Assembly: GCF_006965485.1 (NCBI RefSeq)
Contig: NZ_CP041360.1
Location: 5,250,501 to 5,314,500 of the forward strand
Source of the DNA: Spirosoma sp. KCTC 42546
GTDB taxonomy: Bacteria > Bacteroidota > Bacteroidia > Cytophagales > Spirosomataceae
Direction: 5' to 3'
Length of the DNA stretch: 64,000 nt
The notes below the pieces were generated by a model. It worked only from the letters and a program-made list of their open reading frames with translations. It searched no databases and was not told where the DNA came from. Positions 1-7,887 of this stretch are shown here, in pieces (position 1 is the first letter of the stretch; each line of letters starts with the position of its first letter). The translations under genes were made by a program, and so were the position numbers.

Positions 1-2
1 TC

Positions 3-644
3 TGGCGGGCGCGTTTCTGGGGACATGAGCCACAGACCGATATTGCCTTGCTGGATCGTGGTTTTCATCTGGTGTATTGCGATGTGGCCGAACTCTTTGG
101 CAATGCGGAAGCCGTTTCGCTCTGGAACAAATTTTACAAGTACCTGCACAAAGCTGGCCTATCTGATAAAGTAAGTCTGGAAGGCTTAAGCCGGGGTGGT
201 ATCTATGCGTACAACTGGGCTGTTGAAAATCCGAAGAAAGTAGCTTGTGTGTATGTCGATGCGCCTGTTCTGGACCTAAAAAGCTGGCCGGGTGGCAAAG
301 GAAAAAGCAAGGGCAGCCCAAGCGATTGGGAGATTTTCAAGAAAGATTACGGATTCACCACAGAGGAGGAAGCAGTTAACTTCAACGGGAATCCCTTAGA
401 CCGGGTGGCGCAGATTGTAAAAGGGAACTTCCCAATGCTACACATTGTAGGTGATGCCGACGATGCCGTACCTGTCAGCGAAAATACCGAACCGTTTGAA
501 AAACAAGTGGTAGCGTTGGGCGGCAACATCACCGTTATCCATAAACCCGGCGTCAACCACCACCCACACAGCCTGCCTAACCCAACACCCATAGTTGTGT
601 TCATTTTAAAATCGGCAGGGCAGTATGTGTCTTTTGCTCAATAA
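3..644 (+). CDS. alpha/beta hydrolase, C-terminal part (5' end outside window)
   Basis: The reading frame is open from the left edge, so the gene is cut and the first possible start inside the window (TTG at 48) is not real. The visible part carries the nucleophile elbow GLSRGG, a loop with candidate catalytic Asp (VGDADDAVP) and a late His pair (GVNHHPH), in the order Ser-Asp-His expected of the alpha/beta hydrolase fold. This makes it a serine hydrolase or esterase; the substrate cannot be read from the sequence. It ends convergently with the WYL regulator gene, with a hairpin between them. Confident on the fold, not on function. Confidence 0.8.
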   Translation, partial: WRARFWGHEPQTDIALLDRGFHLVYCDVAELFGNAEAVSLWNKFYKYLHKAGLSDKVSLEGLSRGGIYAYNWAVENPKKVACVYVDAPVLDLKSWPGGKGKSKGSPSDWEIFKKDYGFTTEEEAVNFNGNPLDRVAQIVKGNFPMLHIVGDADDAVPVSENTEPFEKQVVALGGNITVIHKPGVNHHPHSLPNPTPIVVFILKSAGQYVSFAQ

Positions 645-697
645 GCGGCAGTTGGTTCGAAGTAATTGGTTCATGACATTTGACCTCACGGCAGCGG

Positions 698-736
698 CCC
701 CCGTCCTCGCTTGGTAAAGCCAAGCAAGAACGGGGG
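698..736. terminator. hairpin between convergent genes
   Basis: A stem made of CCCCCGT/ACGGGGG and an inner GCTTGG/CCAAGC, separated by a 4-nt internal loop and closed by a 5-nt loop. It lies between two convergent genes, so it may serve as a bidirectional terminator, but no strong T run follows on either strand. Confidence 0.45.
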
Positions 737-749
737 TAACCAACTTTAG

Positions 750-776
750 CCCCTTCCCTTATTTCAAGGGGAGGGG
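750..776. repeat. CCCCTTCCC...GGGGAGGGG palindrome, common intergenic type
   Basis: An 11-bp stem with one G-T pair and a 5-nt loop, followed by GGGGTTGGG. It overlaps the 3' end of the WYL regulator gene. The same style of CCCC/GGGG palindrome with a CCAACC/GGTTGG flank is seen again at 35250-35314, so it is probably one copy of a dispersed intergenic repeat. Confidence 0.45.
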
Positions 777-1813
777 TTGGGTAGGGTATTATCAGTCCCT
801 ACAACTTTATAGGCATCCAGCCCAGCCTGTAATCGTTTCTGAATAACCCGCCGAAGTCGTTCAGGCTCAAGTACGTGCATGCCCTCACCGAAGCCCAGAA
901 TCTCCTTCTCCAGCTCAAAATTATGCTGTACCCGAAGTTGAATAACAATGCCCTGTTCCGTTCGCTCCACAACGTGCTGCGAATGGTGAAGCGGTTTAGT
1001 TTCAACATAGGGGGCATGCAGCCGATTAACAAATAACTTCACGTTAATAGGCCGTAGATTCTCGCTGACCGATACGCCAATCACGTCGTGATAATGTGCA
1101 TTAGGGTCGATGCTCTGATTACATACATAGTCAACCTCAGGGTCAACACGAATAGAGAGCATCCGATCAAGCGCCAGGTTCATGAGATACCCTTTACCAT
1201 CGCGCACGCCAACGGCAAACCAGCGGTTTTTAAACTCTTTCAGCCACCAGACATGAAAGCAAAAGGTTTGTGATAGCCGCGCGGAAAAGGACTGGTATTC
1301 AATCTGGAGAGTCCGCTTCTGGATAACCGCCTGATACAGCTCGTCCAGAAAATGAAGCCCTTTGAGGTGCTCGTTTTTCTCAAAATCAATAACCGGCACC
1401 GACTTCTGGGCCGTTGAATACACATGATCTTCCAGCTTCTGGACCACTTCGTTAAGTGCCGTAAAATGCGAAAATCCTTTAAATTGCTTTAAAACCTCTA
1501 CGGCTTCGTTCATCCGTGACAAGTCGCCGTCCGACAGCGGAATGTTGGTAATGCTGTAGTTCGGGTCTTCGTAGGTATAGTATTTTTTATCCAGTACAAC
1601 AATGGGAGCAAAGTAACCCAGCTTATCGCTTCGCATCAGTTGAAGGTCAGCCTGAACGGTACGCCGGCTGATGCCTTTGTCGATGCCTTCGTACTCATAA
1701 AGTGCTTCTGAAACCGCTTCAATCAGGTCATCGAGTGCCCATTTGCGCATCCGATTGCGTAGGCAGGCATCCAGCGTTTTGTAGCGTACAAGGGCATTTC
1801 GGTTAGCAGGCAT
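764..1813 (-). CDS. WYL-domain transcriptional regulator (YafY type)
   Basis: A 349-aa protein with an N-terminal winged-helix segment (about residues 1-70, with ISRRTVQADLQLM as recognition-helix region) and a WYL domain in the second half (residues about 160-230, with HVWWLKEFKNRWFAVGV corresponding to the family's YLLKEYRNRWYLVG pattern), followed by the usual C-terminal WCX-like extension. WYL proteins are ligand-responsive regulators, some of them known to bind nucleic acids. The gene is divergent from rtcB with a 344-bp gap holding a large inverted repeat, so control of rtcB is a reasonable inference. Published surveys link WYL proteins with RNA-repair genes. Good confidence on family. 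Confidence 0.9.
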   Translation of the reverse strand: MPANRNALVRYKTLDACLRNRMRKWALDDLIEAVSEALYEYEGIDKGISRRTVQADLQLMRSDKLGYFAPIVVLDKKYYTYEDPNYSITNIPLSDGDLSRMNEAVEVLKQFKGFSHFTALNEVVQKLEDHVYSTAQKSVPVIDFEKNEHLKGLHFLDELYQAVIQKRTLQIEYQSFSARLSQTFCFHVWWLKEFKNRWFAVGVRDGKGYLMNLALDRMLSIRVDPEVDYVCNQSIDPNAHYHDVIGVSVSENLRPINVKLFVNRLHAPYVETKPLHHSQHVVERTEQGIVIQLRVQHNFELEKEILGFGEGMHVLEPERLRRVIQKRLQAGLDAYKVVGTDNTLPNPSP

Positions 1814-2034
1814 ATTGATTTACGACTTTTGACCGCGCGGGCGGCCCCGTTACGATTCACGAGGTCTGGTTGCTGGTCAGTTTATTCAGTGTATCGACTA
1901 AGTCTTCGCTTTTTTCAGAAAAATGAAAAAAAGTACCGAACTACGCAAAAAGACTGCGCAATAACCAGTAACCTTTGAGTCATAAAGTTAATCATCCTTC
2001 GAATTGCCGTGGGGAAGTTGACTTAACAGCAATA

Positions 2035-2137
2035 GAACGCTGATTTTTAGGATCAATATGATCTGTCATGATAAACTACAATTTTAGGCTAATTTATTGA
2101 TTGGCCTAAATTATAATCATCCTAAAAATCAGCGTTC
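2035..2137. repeat. nested inverted repeat upstream of rtcB
   Basis: The outer arms are 19 bp and perfect: 2035-2053 (GAACGCTGATTTTTAGGAT) and 2119-2137. Inside is a second pair of 11-nt arms with one mismatch, 2083-2093 and 2100-2110, closed by a 6-nt loop. The right arm ends 20 nt before the rtcB start codon, so if transcribed it would be a long 5'-UTR stem. It could be an operator, an RNA structure, or a copy of a dispersed palindromic repeat. The rest of the gap (1814-2034) shows nothing I can name. Confidence 0.75.
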
Positions 2138-2157
2138 CAGCACAACAGTAAAAGACA

Positions 2158-3684
2158 ATGGAAACACCAATTTCACTAGACGATCTATTAACATTGGGGC
2201 CAATCCCCGATCAGTTGCAGGGAACGTTTCTTCGCGTGGCAAATGGCCTGGTACAACGGGCCGGATACCCTAAAGAAAAAGTAATGGGTTTGCTGGCGCA
2301 GATGCTCCAGAATCCTAAAAAGTACGCTTACTCTAAAAACAAGGTCACTAATCTGGCCCAGTCGATCTATGCGTTGAACAAACAAGGTATAGCCGTTCCA
2401 CTGAGCGAGACAGGCGTAACGTACCTGCCTCCTGACCCAGCACCGTATGTGGTAACCGCTCAGGGAGAACAAGCTGAACAAACCTTCGACCTGCGTACGG
2501 GACCACTCCCCTATGCTGTATTTGGGCGTGAGCAGATTGAAGAAGGTGCGTTAAAACAAATGGAAACAGCCGCTAGCCTACCCATTTCGGTAGCGGGTGC
2601 GCTCATGCCCGATGCCCACCAAGGGTATGGGCTTCCTATTGGTGGCGTACTGGCTACAGAAGCGAACACGGTCATTCCGTTTGCGGTTGGGGTCGATATT
2701 GCCTGCCGAATGTGCCTGTCGGTTTTCGATTTACCGCCCGCCTTTTTGAAACGCGAACCGCATTTATTGAAGAAGTCGCTGGTGGAGCAAACCAAATTCG
2801 GAATTGGGGGCGAAACCCGCGAGAAAATCGACGAGAGCGTTATGGATTTACCCGAATGGCAGGCCACCAAAGTGATCCGCGATTTAAAAGACAAAGCGTA
2901 TCGGCAGTTGGGAAGCTCGGGCACAGGCAACCATTTTGTGGAGTGGGGCATCGTGGAGGTATATGCTCATGACGATCTCCTGAATCTGCCACCGGGCGAA
3001 TACCTGGCCCTGTTATCGCACTCAGGATCGCGCGGATTTGGGGGTAATGTGGCAAATTATTACTCAAAACTGGCCATGCAGAAAACCAAACTACCCAAAC
3101 AGGCTGCCCATTTAGCCTGGCTGGATTTGGCTACGGAAGAAGGACAGGCCTACTGGATTGCCATGAATCTAGCGGGCGAGTATGCCTCTGCCAACCATCA
3201 TGAAATCCATAGAAAACTGGCAAAAGCCCTACGTGAAAAGCCATTGGTGATGGTTGAAAACCACCACAACTTTGCGTGGAAGGAGAAACTGGCCGATGGC
3301 CAGGAGGTGATTGTTCACCGAAAAGGAGCCACACCCGCCGGATCTGACGTGCTGGGAATTATTCCGGGATCGATGACACAACCGGGCTTTGTGGTGCGGG
3401 GAAAAGGCAATGCAGAATCGTTGAATTCAGCCTCGCACGGAGCTGGCCGACTGATGTCGCGAACCCAGGCGTTTAATACGCTCACCCGCTCCCAATGGAA
3501 CAAAGCCTTAACAGAAGCCGATATTCAACTTATTGGCGGGGACCTGGATGAGGCCCCAATGGTTTACAAAAACATTGAGACCGTCATCAATGCGCAAAGC
3601 GACCTGGTTTCGGTGCTGGCAAAGTTCACGCCCAAAATTGTTCGGATGGCCGATGCCAACCGGAAGGAAGGACGTGAAGATTAA
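2158..3684 (+). CDS. rtcB: RtcB-family 3'-phosphate RNA ligase
   Basis: A 508-aa RtcB homologue. Such enzymes join RNA 2',3'-cyclic-phosphate or 3'-phosphate ends to 5'-OH ends using GTP and Mn2+. Visible family blocks, in order: MPDAHQGYGLPIGGV, GVDIACRM with the metal-binding Cys183, GTGNHFVEW (His259), LSHSGSRGFGG (His288), ENHHNFAWKE, GIIPGSM, and SASHGAGRLMSR, whose His427 matches the guanylylated histidine of the E. coli enzyme. Some 110 N-terminal residues precede the core, so this is a longer form than the E. coli protein (about 408 aa). Followed by a strong terminator and monocistronic. Archease is not encoded nearby. Its likely regulator is the divergent WYL protein. Confidence 0.95.
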   Translation: METPISLDDLLTLGPIPDQLQGTFLRVANGLVQRAGYPKEKVMGLLAQMLQNPKKYAYSKNKVTNLAQSIYALNKQGIAVPLSETGVTYLPPDPAPYVVTAQGEQAEQTFDLRTGPLPYAVFGREQIEEGALKQMETAASLPISVAGALMPDAHQGYGLPIGGVLATEANTVIPFAVGVDIACRMCLSVFDLPPAFLKREPHLLKKSLVEQTKFGIGGETREKIDESVMDLPEWQATKVIRDLKDKAYRQLGSSGTGNHFVEWGIVEVYAHDDLLNLPPGEYLALLSHSGSRGFGGNVANYYSKLAMQKTKLPKQAAHLAWLDLATEEGQAYWIAMNLAGEYASANHHEIHRKLAKALREKPLVMVENHHNFAWKEKLADGQEVIVHRKGATPAGSDVLGIIPGSMTQPGFVVRGKGNAESLNSASHGAGRLMSRTQAFNTLTRSQWNKALTEADIQLIGGDLDEAPMVYKNIETVINAQSDLVSVLAKFTPKIVRMADANRKEGRED

Positions 3685-3690
3685 CCCTAT

Positions 3691-3725
3691 GAAGCGGTCG
3701 AACCAATTCGACCGCTTCTATTTTT
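3691..3725 (+). terminator. rtcB intrinsic terminator
   Basis: A perfect 12-bp stem GAAGCGGTCGAA/TTCGACCGCTTC with loop CCAA, followed by TATTTTTAG, beginning 6 nt after the rtcB stop codon. Confidence 0.9.
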
Positions 3726-3729
3726 AGCA

Positions 3730-4113
3730 TCAGGACCGTTGCCGACGGCGTTCTTTTAGCTGATTCATCATCTCCTCTTTAATGGTCAGGTATTGCTTAA
3801 ACTGATCTTTGTCCAGAACCTCCTTCAGTTCCTTATCCTTATTTTTCATAATGGATTTGGCTTCCCGTGCGGTTTTTAAATTTCGCCCACCAGTTTCGAT
3901 CACCGACTGCATCTGTTTGGCATACTTAAGATTGATGTCAGACACGGACGTTTCCTGCTCGGGCGATAGCTTCAGCGTTTCTTTCATGCGGGCCGTTTGG
4001 CGCGTAGCTCGCTCTTCGGATGTGCCAAGTTGACTACCACGTTGGGCAAATGAAGCAATAGAAATGAGAATCAGGGAAACGGAAAGAATGAGTGTTACAA
4101 TATTGCTTTTCAT
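3730..4113 (-). CDS. small exported Spy/CpxP-like protein
   Basis: The reading frame extends further upstream (to 4311), but the ATG at 4113 is preferred: it gives 127 aa beginning with a clear signal peptide (MKSNIVTLILSVSLILISIA...FAQ), and the longer form would run into the neighbouring gene. The mature protein is charged and helical, with the segment LKLSPEQETSVSDINLKYAKQMQ and a basic C-terminus, much like the LTxxQ-type periplasmic chaperone-like proteins Spy/CpxP. Role inferred only: periplasmic stress or adaptor protein. It lies downstream of the esterase gene on the same strand with a 76-bp gap that contains a strong hairpin. Confidence 0.7.
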   Translation of the reverse strand: MKSNIVTLILSVSLILISIASFAQRGSQLGTSEERATRQTARMKETLKLSPEQETSVSDINLKYAKQMQSVIETGGRNLKTAREAKSIMKNKDKELKEVLDKDQFKQYLTIKEEMMNQLKERRRQRS

Positions 4114-4137
4114 GATGATTTGATTGGTTTGAGTATT

Positions 4138-4193
4138 GTAGCGTGGCCGGGACTGGCAGACAAGATGCTGGTACGCCAGCCCGGCCGCGTTAC
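4138..4193. repeat. palindromic element starting TGTAGCGTGG
   Basis: Arms 4138-4156 and 4176-4193 pair over about 18 bp with two G-T pairs and one bulge. The right arm covers the stop codon of the esterase gene. The 10-mer TGTAGCGTGG at its left edge is repeated at 45057, where it also begins a hairpin, which suggests a dispersed REP-like family. It may also attenuate read-through into the Spy-like gene. Confidence 0.6.
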
Positions 4194-5152
4194 TTAAGTG
4201 AATAATTCTTAAAAAAACTCCAGATGAGGTCATTATTGACGAAGGCTGTGGAAGGTTCATCGCCAATAAAACGAACGGCTTTCGTACCACCCGGCCAGGA
4301 ATGCCCTCCATCTGCAGTCAGGTAATACTGAATTTCAGCCCCATCCTGACAACCCGACCATTTATAAAAGCTGTACTTGTCGGTGGTTTTGACAGTCTCC
4401 TTTGTGGTCGAGCACCCGGCTAGTTGCGCAAAAACAGTCAGTGTACTATCTACCGGCGAATTCCATTGCTTATTGATACTTTTCGTGCCAACGCCCCCTA
4501 TATACGGCACATTCCGATCCAGTTGCGAATGAATGTGAAGAATCGGTATGACCCGGTTGGGTTTACAGGCAGTTTTTAATTGCATGGTTCCTGAATTGGC
4601 CGCAATAGCCGCCAGTTTATCCGGTAACTCACAGGCTAACCGGTAGCAGAGCATAGCACCATTGGAATGCCCCAGCGCATATACTTTCTTAGGATCGACT
4701 CGGCGGGTAGCCACTAGTTTATCAATCAGCTTTCGGATAAACCCCACATCGTCACTGTGCTGAACCGACGCAATTTGCCCACAACACGCGCCCGCATTCC
4801 AAGTGCGTAAGCCTAACACACCAGGGTTTTGCAGCCCATCCGGACAAACGGTAATAAATCCTTCCTGATCCGCTTTTTCGCTCAGCTTCGACTGTGATTC
4901 AAACTGCTGACCACTACCCCCTCCCCCATGCAAAGCAATAACCAGGGGCAACAGCTCATCATGTTGCTTGTAGGCAGGTGGCAGGTGTAGCCAATAAATT
5001 CGCGTCTGCTCATCATACCGCAACGTATCGCGAACACTCAGTTCTGGTGGCGAAACAGGTGCCAACTGTTGAGTTGAAACGTAATGGTTAATAGGCGAAT
5101 ACCGTCCAAGTGAAGCCCAAAAGGCCAGCATACTAAAAAGCAGCTTACTCAT
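4190..5152 (-). CDS. PHB-depolymerase/feruloyl-esterase family (LpqC-type) hydrolase
   Basis: A 320-aa secreted-type serine esterase. The N-terminus is hydrophobic and signal-like. Key motifs: ALHGGGGSG (oxyanion region), PDG, the GHSNGA nucleophile elbow with Ser163, HSQLDRNVPY for the acid, and ADGGHSWPGG for the His. ACCG and CGYRLAC-like cysteines are in the usual places of the family. Such enzymes cut polyhydroxyalkanoates, feruloyl or acetyl esters; the natural substrate here is unknown. It probably shares a transcript with the downstream small exported protein. Confident on family. Confidence 0.88.
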   Translation of the reverse strand: MSKLLFSMLAFWASLGRYSPINHYVSTQQLAPVSPPELSVRDTLRYDEQTRIYWLHLPPAYKQHDELLPLVIALHGGGGSGQQFESQSKLSEKADQEGFITVCPDGLQNPGVLGLRTWNAGACCGQIASVQHSDDVGFIRKLIDKLVATRRVDPKKVYALGHSNGAMLCYRLACELPDKLAAIAANSGTMQLKTACKPNRVIPILHIHSQLDRNVPYIGGVGTKSINKQWNSPVDSTLTVFAQLAGCSTTKETVKTTDKYSFYKWSGCQDGAEIQYYLTADGGHSWPGGTKAVRFIGDEPSTAFVNNDLIWSFFKNYSLK

Positions 5153-5374
5153 GATAAAACGAGTTTTGTCGTGTTGCCAGGTCTATACTCCCTAGTTGTT
5201 TCATAATCACAGATTGGTTTTAGTTGTTCGTCTGTTAGGTGATTTAGACGATACAAACCTATAGCTTTGACGAGGTGACTGCTGAAAAACAAAGGTGAAG
5301 ACGACAAATTGGACAGTTAAACCGCTAATGAGCAAGTTGACTGTGGCAATGCTGGTTATACCAATCTACTATGA

Positions 5375-5767
5375 TCAATGATGAGATATTGCTTTCTTAT
5401 CCCGATGGTAGGAACGATAGGCAGCCACTAAATACGCTAAGCTGGCTACTACATAGGCAATGGGCAGTGCTTTTTTACCATCCTGCAAATACAGAATACT
5501 CACGATGCTTAAAACGATAGCCTCAACCAGAAACACCAACGCATCGAAGCTTTTGATATACTTTGCCAGTCGATGATGATAAATGGTTAAGCCGATGATA
5601 ACTACGCCTATACCTATTAATACTGAACCCATTATCTCATGGTGATGCTCAATTTTATCAATCCCTTTAATACTGATAATTACACCTGCTAAGGCATGAG
5701 CCATTTGCTTCCGGGTTTCTTTCGATAAGGCCATCAGATCGTTTTTGGTAAAGAGTGTATAGTTCAA
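5375..5767 (-). CDS. small integral membrane protein of unknown function
   Basis: 130 aa, with four predicted hydrophobic helices (around ALAGVIISIKG, IMGSVLIGIGVVIIGLTIY, ALVFLVEAIVLSIVSILYL and IAYVVASLAYLVAAY) joined by short His- and Lys-rich loops (KIEHHHEIMG, YHHRLAKY, YHRDKKAISHH). I do not recognise the family. The start may be the ATG 33 bp further in (5734, MALSKETRK). It stands alone between an esterase and a two-component system; the 222 bp upstream of the esterase (5153-5374) show nothing. The histidine-rich loops could bind metal, but this is a guess. Confidence 0.6.
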   Translation of the reverse strand: MNYTLFTKNDLMALSKETRKQMAHALAGVIISIKGIDKIEHHHEIMGSVLIGIGVVIIGLTIYHHRLAKYIKSFDALVFLVEAIVLSIVSILYLQDGKKALPIAYVVASLAYLVAAYRSYHRDKKAISHH

Positions 5768-5823
5768 TTAGCAGTAACAAATCGTATAAATTACCCTACG
5801 TAAGTATACAAATAAAATTAGTG

Positions 5824-6636
5824 TCAAAAGTCCTCCATCCATTTTTTAAATAGACTAACCCGCTCTTTACTAATAAACACCAGCTCTCTGGGCGTCGGTT
5901 GAAGCTTGAGTTGAAGACGCCCATTGACATACAGTTCGGCCTCCCGAATACTGTTTCGGGACACGATATATTGGCGGTTGGCCCGAAAAAACTGTTGTGG
6001 GTCAAGCTGGGCATCCAAGTCCTCCAGTTTCAGATCGATGGGATAACTGAGTGGGCGGTCCGTCGCACGGTGGTCCGTCACACGGCGGTCCGTCGTGCGA
6101 TCAAAAAGGGTTGCCGAAACGACCCCACCGGCAATGGAACAATAGGCTACATCAGCCACTTTAAGCGGCAGCAACTTATCGCGAAACTGAATCAGAAAAC
6201 TTTGCCGATACGTGGGAGTCAGGAAAGTCTTTCCGCTTAACAGGATTTTTACCTGCTGAACCAGTTCGTCGGCAACGGGTGTGGCAAGTGATCGGTATTT
6301 TTGTAGACTGGCTTGTAGAGCATCACGCTCAATCGGCTTCAGTAGGTAGTCTATACTATTATGCCGGAACGCCCGGATTGCATATTCATCAAAGGCCGTT
6401 GTAAAAATGATCGGGCAGGCTACAGGCACCTGCTCCAGCAAGGTAAACGACAGTCCATCAGCCAGTTGAATGTCCGAAAAAATAAGATCGGGCTTGGGTA
6501 GCTGAGGCCATTGCAGTTGGCCTTCCTCAATGCTATCAAAGACAGCGAGTACAGTTACCTCTGGCTCAAGTTCGTGCAGCAATGCCGCTAAATGGTTAGC
6601 CGCTGTCTGTTCATCTTCAATCAGGAGAACACGCAT
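5824..6636 (-). CDS. LytTR-family response regulator
   Basis: 270 aa: a receiver domain (residues 1-120, with acidic residues EDE 7-9, phosphoacceptor Asp55 in FSDIQLADG and Lys100 in YLLKPIE) and a LytTR DNA-binding domain (about 140-262, with RANRQYIVSRNSI). The two-component partner is directly upstream with a 1-nt stop/start overlap, so the two are translationally coupled. Oddity: residues 179-195 of the LytTR domain are three copies of a five-residue unit (RTTDR, RVTDH, RATDR) encoded by a 15-bp tandem repeat that lengthens a loop between two beta strands. Targets are unknown. Confidence 0.92.
   Translation of the reverse strand: MRVLLIEDEQTAANHLAALLHELEPEVTVLAVFDSIEEGQLQWPQLPKPDLIFSDIQLADGLSFTLLEQVPVACPIIFTTAFDEYAIRAFRHNSIDYLLKPIERDALQASLQKYRSLATPVADELVQQVKILLSGKTFLTPTYRQSFLIQFRDKLLPLKVADVAYCSIAGGVVSATLFDRTTDRRVTDHRATDRPLSYPIDLKLEDLDAQLDPQQFFRANRQYIVSRNSIREAELYVNGRLQLKLQPTPRELVFISKERVSLFKKWMEDF
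6055..6099. repeat. three tandem 15-bp units inside the LytTR gene
   Basis: Units GCGGTCCGTCGCACG, GTGGTCCGTCACACG and GCGGTCCGTCGTGCG, consensus GYGGTCCGTCRYRCG. The unit length is a multiple of three so the frame is kept. The copy number could vary between strains. Confidence 0.85.
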
Positions 6637-7694
6637 CAGGTTGCTGGAATAATGGGTAAATGGACGATAAATTCATCATCCGTGCGCAAAATTTGAATCG
6701 ACTTGCCAGTTAGCAGGTGAAATCGACCGTCAAGATTCGTAAGCCCGCTTCCCATTCCATCTGAGGGGTCGAGCTTGGGCTGATAGGTATTACGCACAAT
6801 AATACACCCCCTGGCAACATCCGCACTCAACTGAATTGTAAGGGGTCGACTGGTAGAAACGATGTTATGTTTTACTGCATTTTCAATCAGCAGTTGCAGC
6901 GACATAGGCGGGATCTTCCAGGGAGCATCCGTGGGCAATTGATTGTTGATGTACAAGTTGCTTCCAAATCGAATCGACAGTAGATAGGAAAATGCAGATG
7001 TGAATTGGAGCTCATCGGCAAAAGAAACCAGCGATTGTTGTTGAACCTGCAAGGAGTAGCGTAACACCTGCGATAATTTAGCCAGATACTGTTGGCTCTT
7101 AGGTTCCCCTTCCCGAATGAGCGAGCTAAGTGCGTTCAGCGAATTAAACAGAAAATGCGGATTTAACTGGTTTCTGAGCGTATCCAGTTGTGCCTGTAAA
7201 CTTTGTTGTTTCAGTTGTTGGTTCTCAGCCTGCATCAGTCTGTTCTGCTGTAATACGTTCAGGAAATTACCAATGAGTAAAGCAGTTACCCAAACAAAAA
7301 AAGTCCGAAAATAAGAGGTAGCCATTACTAATATGGGTCGCTCTGGATACCAGGATAACAAGACAAAGGCAAATAAACCAGTCAGGAGTAGAAATAACAG
7401 GAAGTTGAGCGCATACCAGCTCAATACACTAAATCGGGGGTGATGGGGTTGATCCGTTAACCCATATCGGTCTTTCGTGACCCGGTCTTTCACAACGCGA
7501 TTCAGTTCAATAAAGAGAAACGTGAATACAATATGAAAGCATAGACGACTCATCGAAAAACCTGCATCAGGAATACCCGGCATCCCAACCCAGCGAGAGC
7601 GGGCTGTTAAGGTGATCAACGGTAAATCAACTAATACAGCCACAATAACGGATGCAAACCCGGCAATCTGGCGCCAAGACATACGAGTATTCAT
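6636..7694 (-). CDS. LytS-like sensor histidine kinase (His_kinase family)
   Basis: The N-terminus has several transmembrane helices (four visible, the last around SYFRTFFVWVTALLIGNFL), then a coiled-coil of Gln-rich residues, then the His_kinase domain with phospho-accepting His in NQLNPHFLFNSLNAL, and a HATPase with ENAVKHNI and GSGLTNL. This is the usual partner of LytTR regulators. I chose ATG at 7694 (MNTRMSWRQIAG); the frame is open to 7766 but the extra 24 residues look unlike a leader. No sensor domain outside the membrane is visible, so the signal is unknown. Confidence 0.9.
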   Translation of the reverse strand: MNTRMSWRQIAGFASVIVAVLVDLPLITLTARSRWVGMPGIPDAGFSMSRLCFHIVFTFLFIELNRVVKDRVTKDRYGLTDQPHHPRFSVLSWYALNFLLFLLLTGLFAFVLLSWYPERPILVMATSYFRTFFVWVTALLIGNFLNVLQQNRLMQAENQQLKQQSLQAQLDTLRNQLNPHFLFNSLNALSSLIREGEPKSQQYLAKLSQVLRYSLQVQQQSLVSFADELQFTSAFSYLLSIRFGSNLYINNQLPTDAPWKIPPMSLQLLIENAVKHNIVSTSRPLTIQLSADVARGCIIVRNTYQPKLDPSDGMGSGLTNLDGRFHLLTGKSIQILRTDDEFIVHLPIIPAT

Positions 7695-7887
7695 ACGTCC
7701 AAGATAAGAAACCAGGTCAGCACTTCTGGCCAGAAAGCAGGTAAAGCTGGAAAATCCGTTAGTCAACCAGATAAATTAGTGCCTAAAGATTCATGCCTCT
7801 TCTTCTCTTCTACTGAGTGAATTCTTTTTCGCCAACTACGCAACCATCCAGACGGCCCCAACGTACCGGGTAACATATCGAAGCCCG

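Noticed and set aside
2188..3503. Several open frames opposite rtcB and other long genes
   Set aside because: They are antisense shadows of well-supported coding regions with no family features of their own.
764..3684. WYL-RtcB pair as a phage-defence RNA-repair system with more parts
   Set aside because: No nuclease, archease, RtcA, tRNA or Hen1/Pnkp gene lies beside the pair in this window, so only a regulator-ligase unit can be supported.
4114..4311. N-terminal extension of the Spy-like protein
   Set aside because: It would place 66 residues before an intact signal peptide and overlap the end of the esterase gene.
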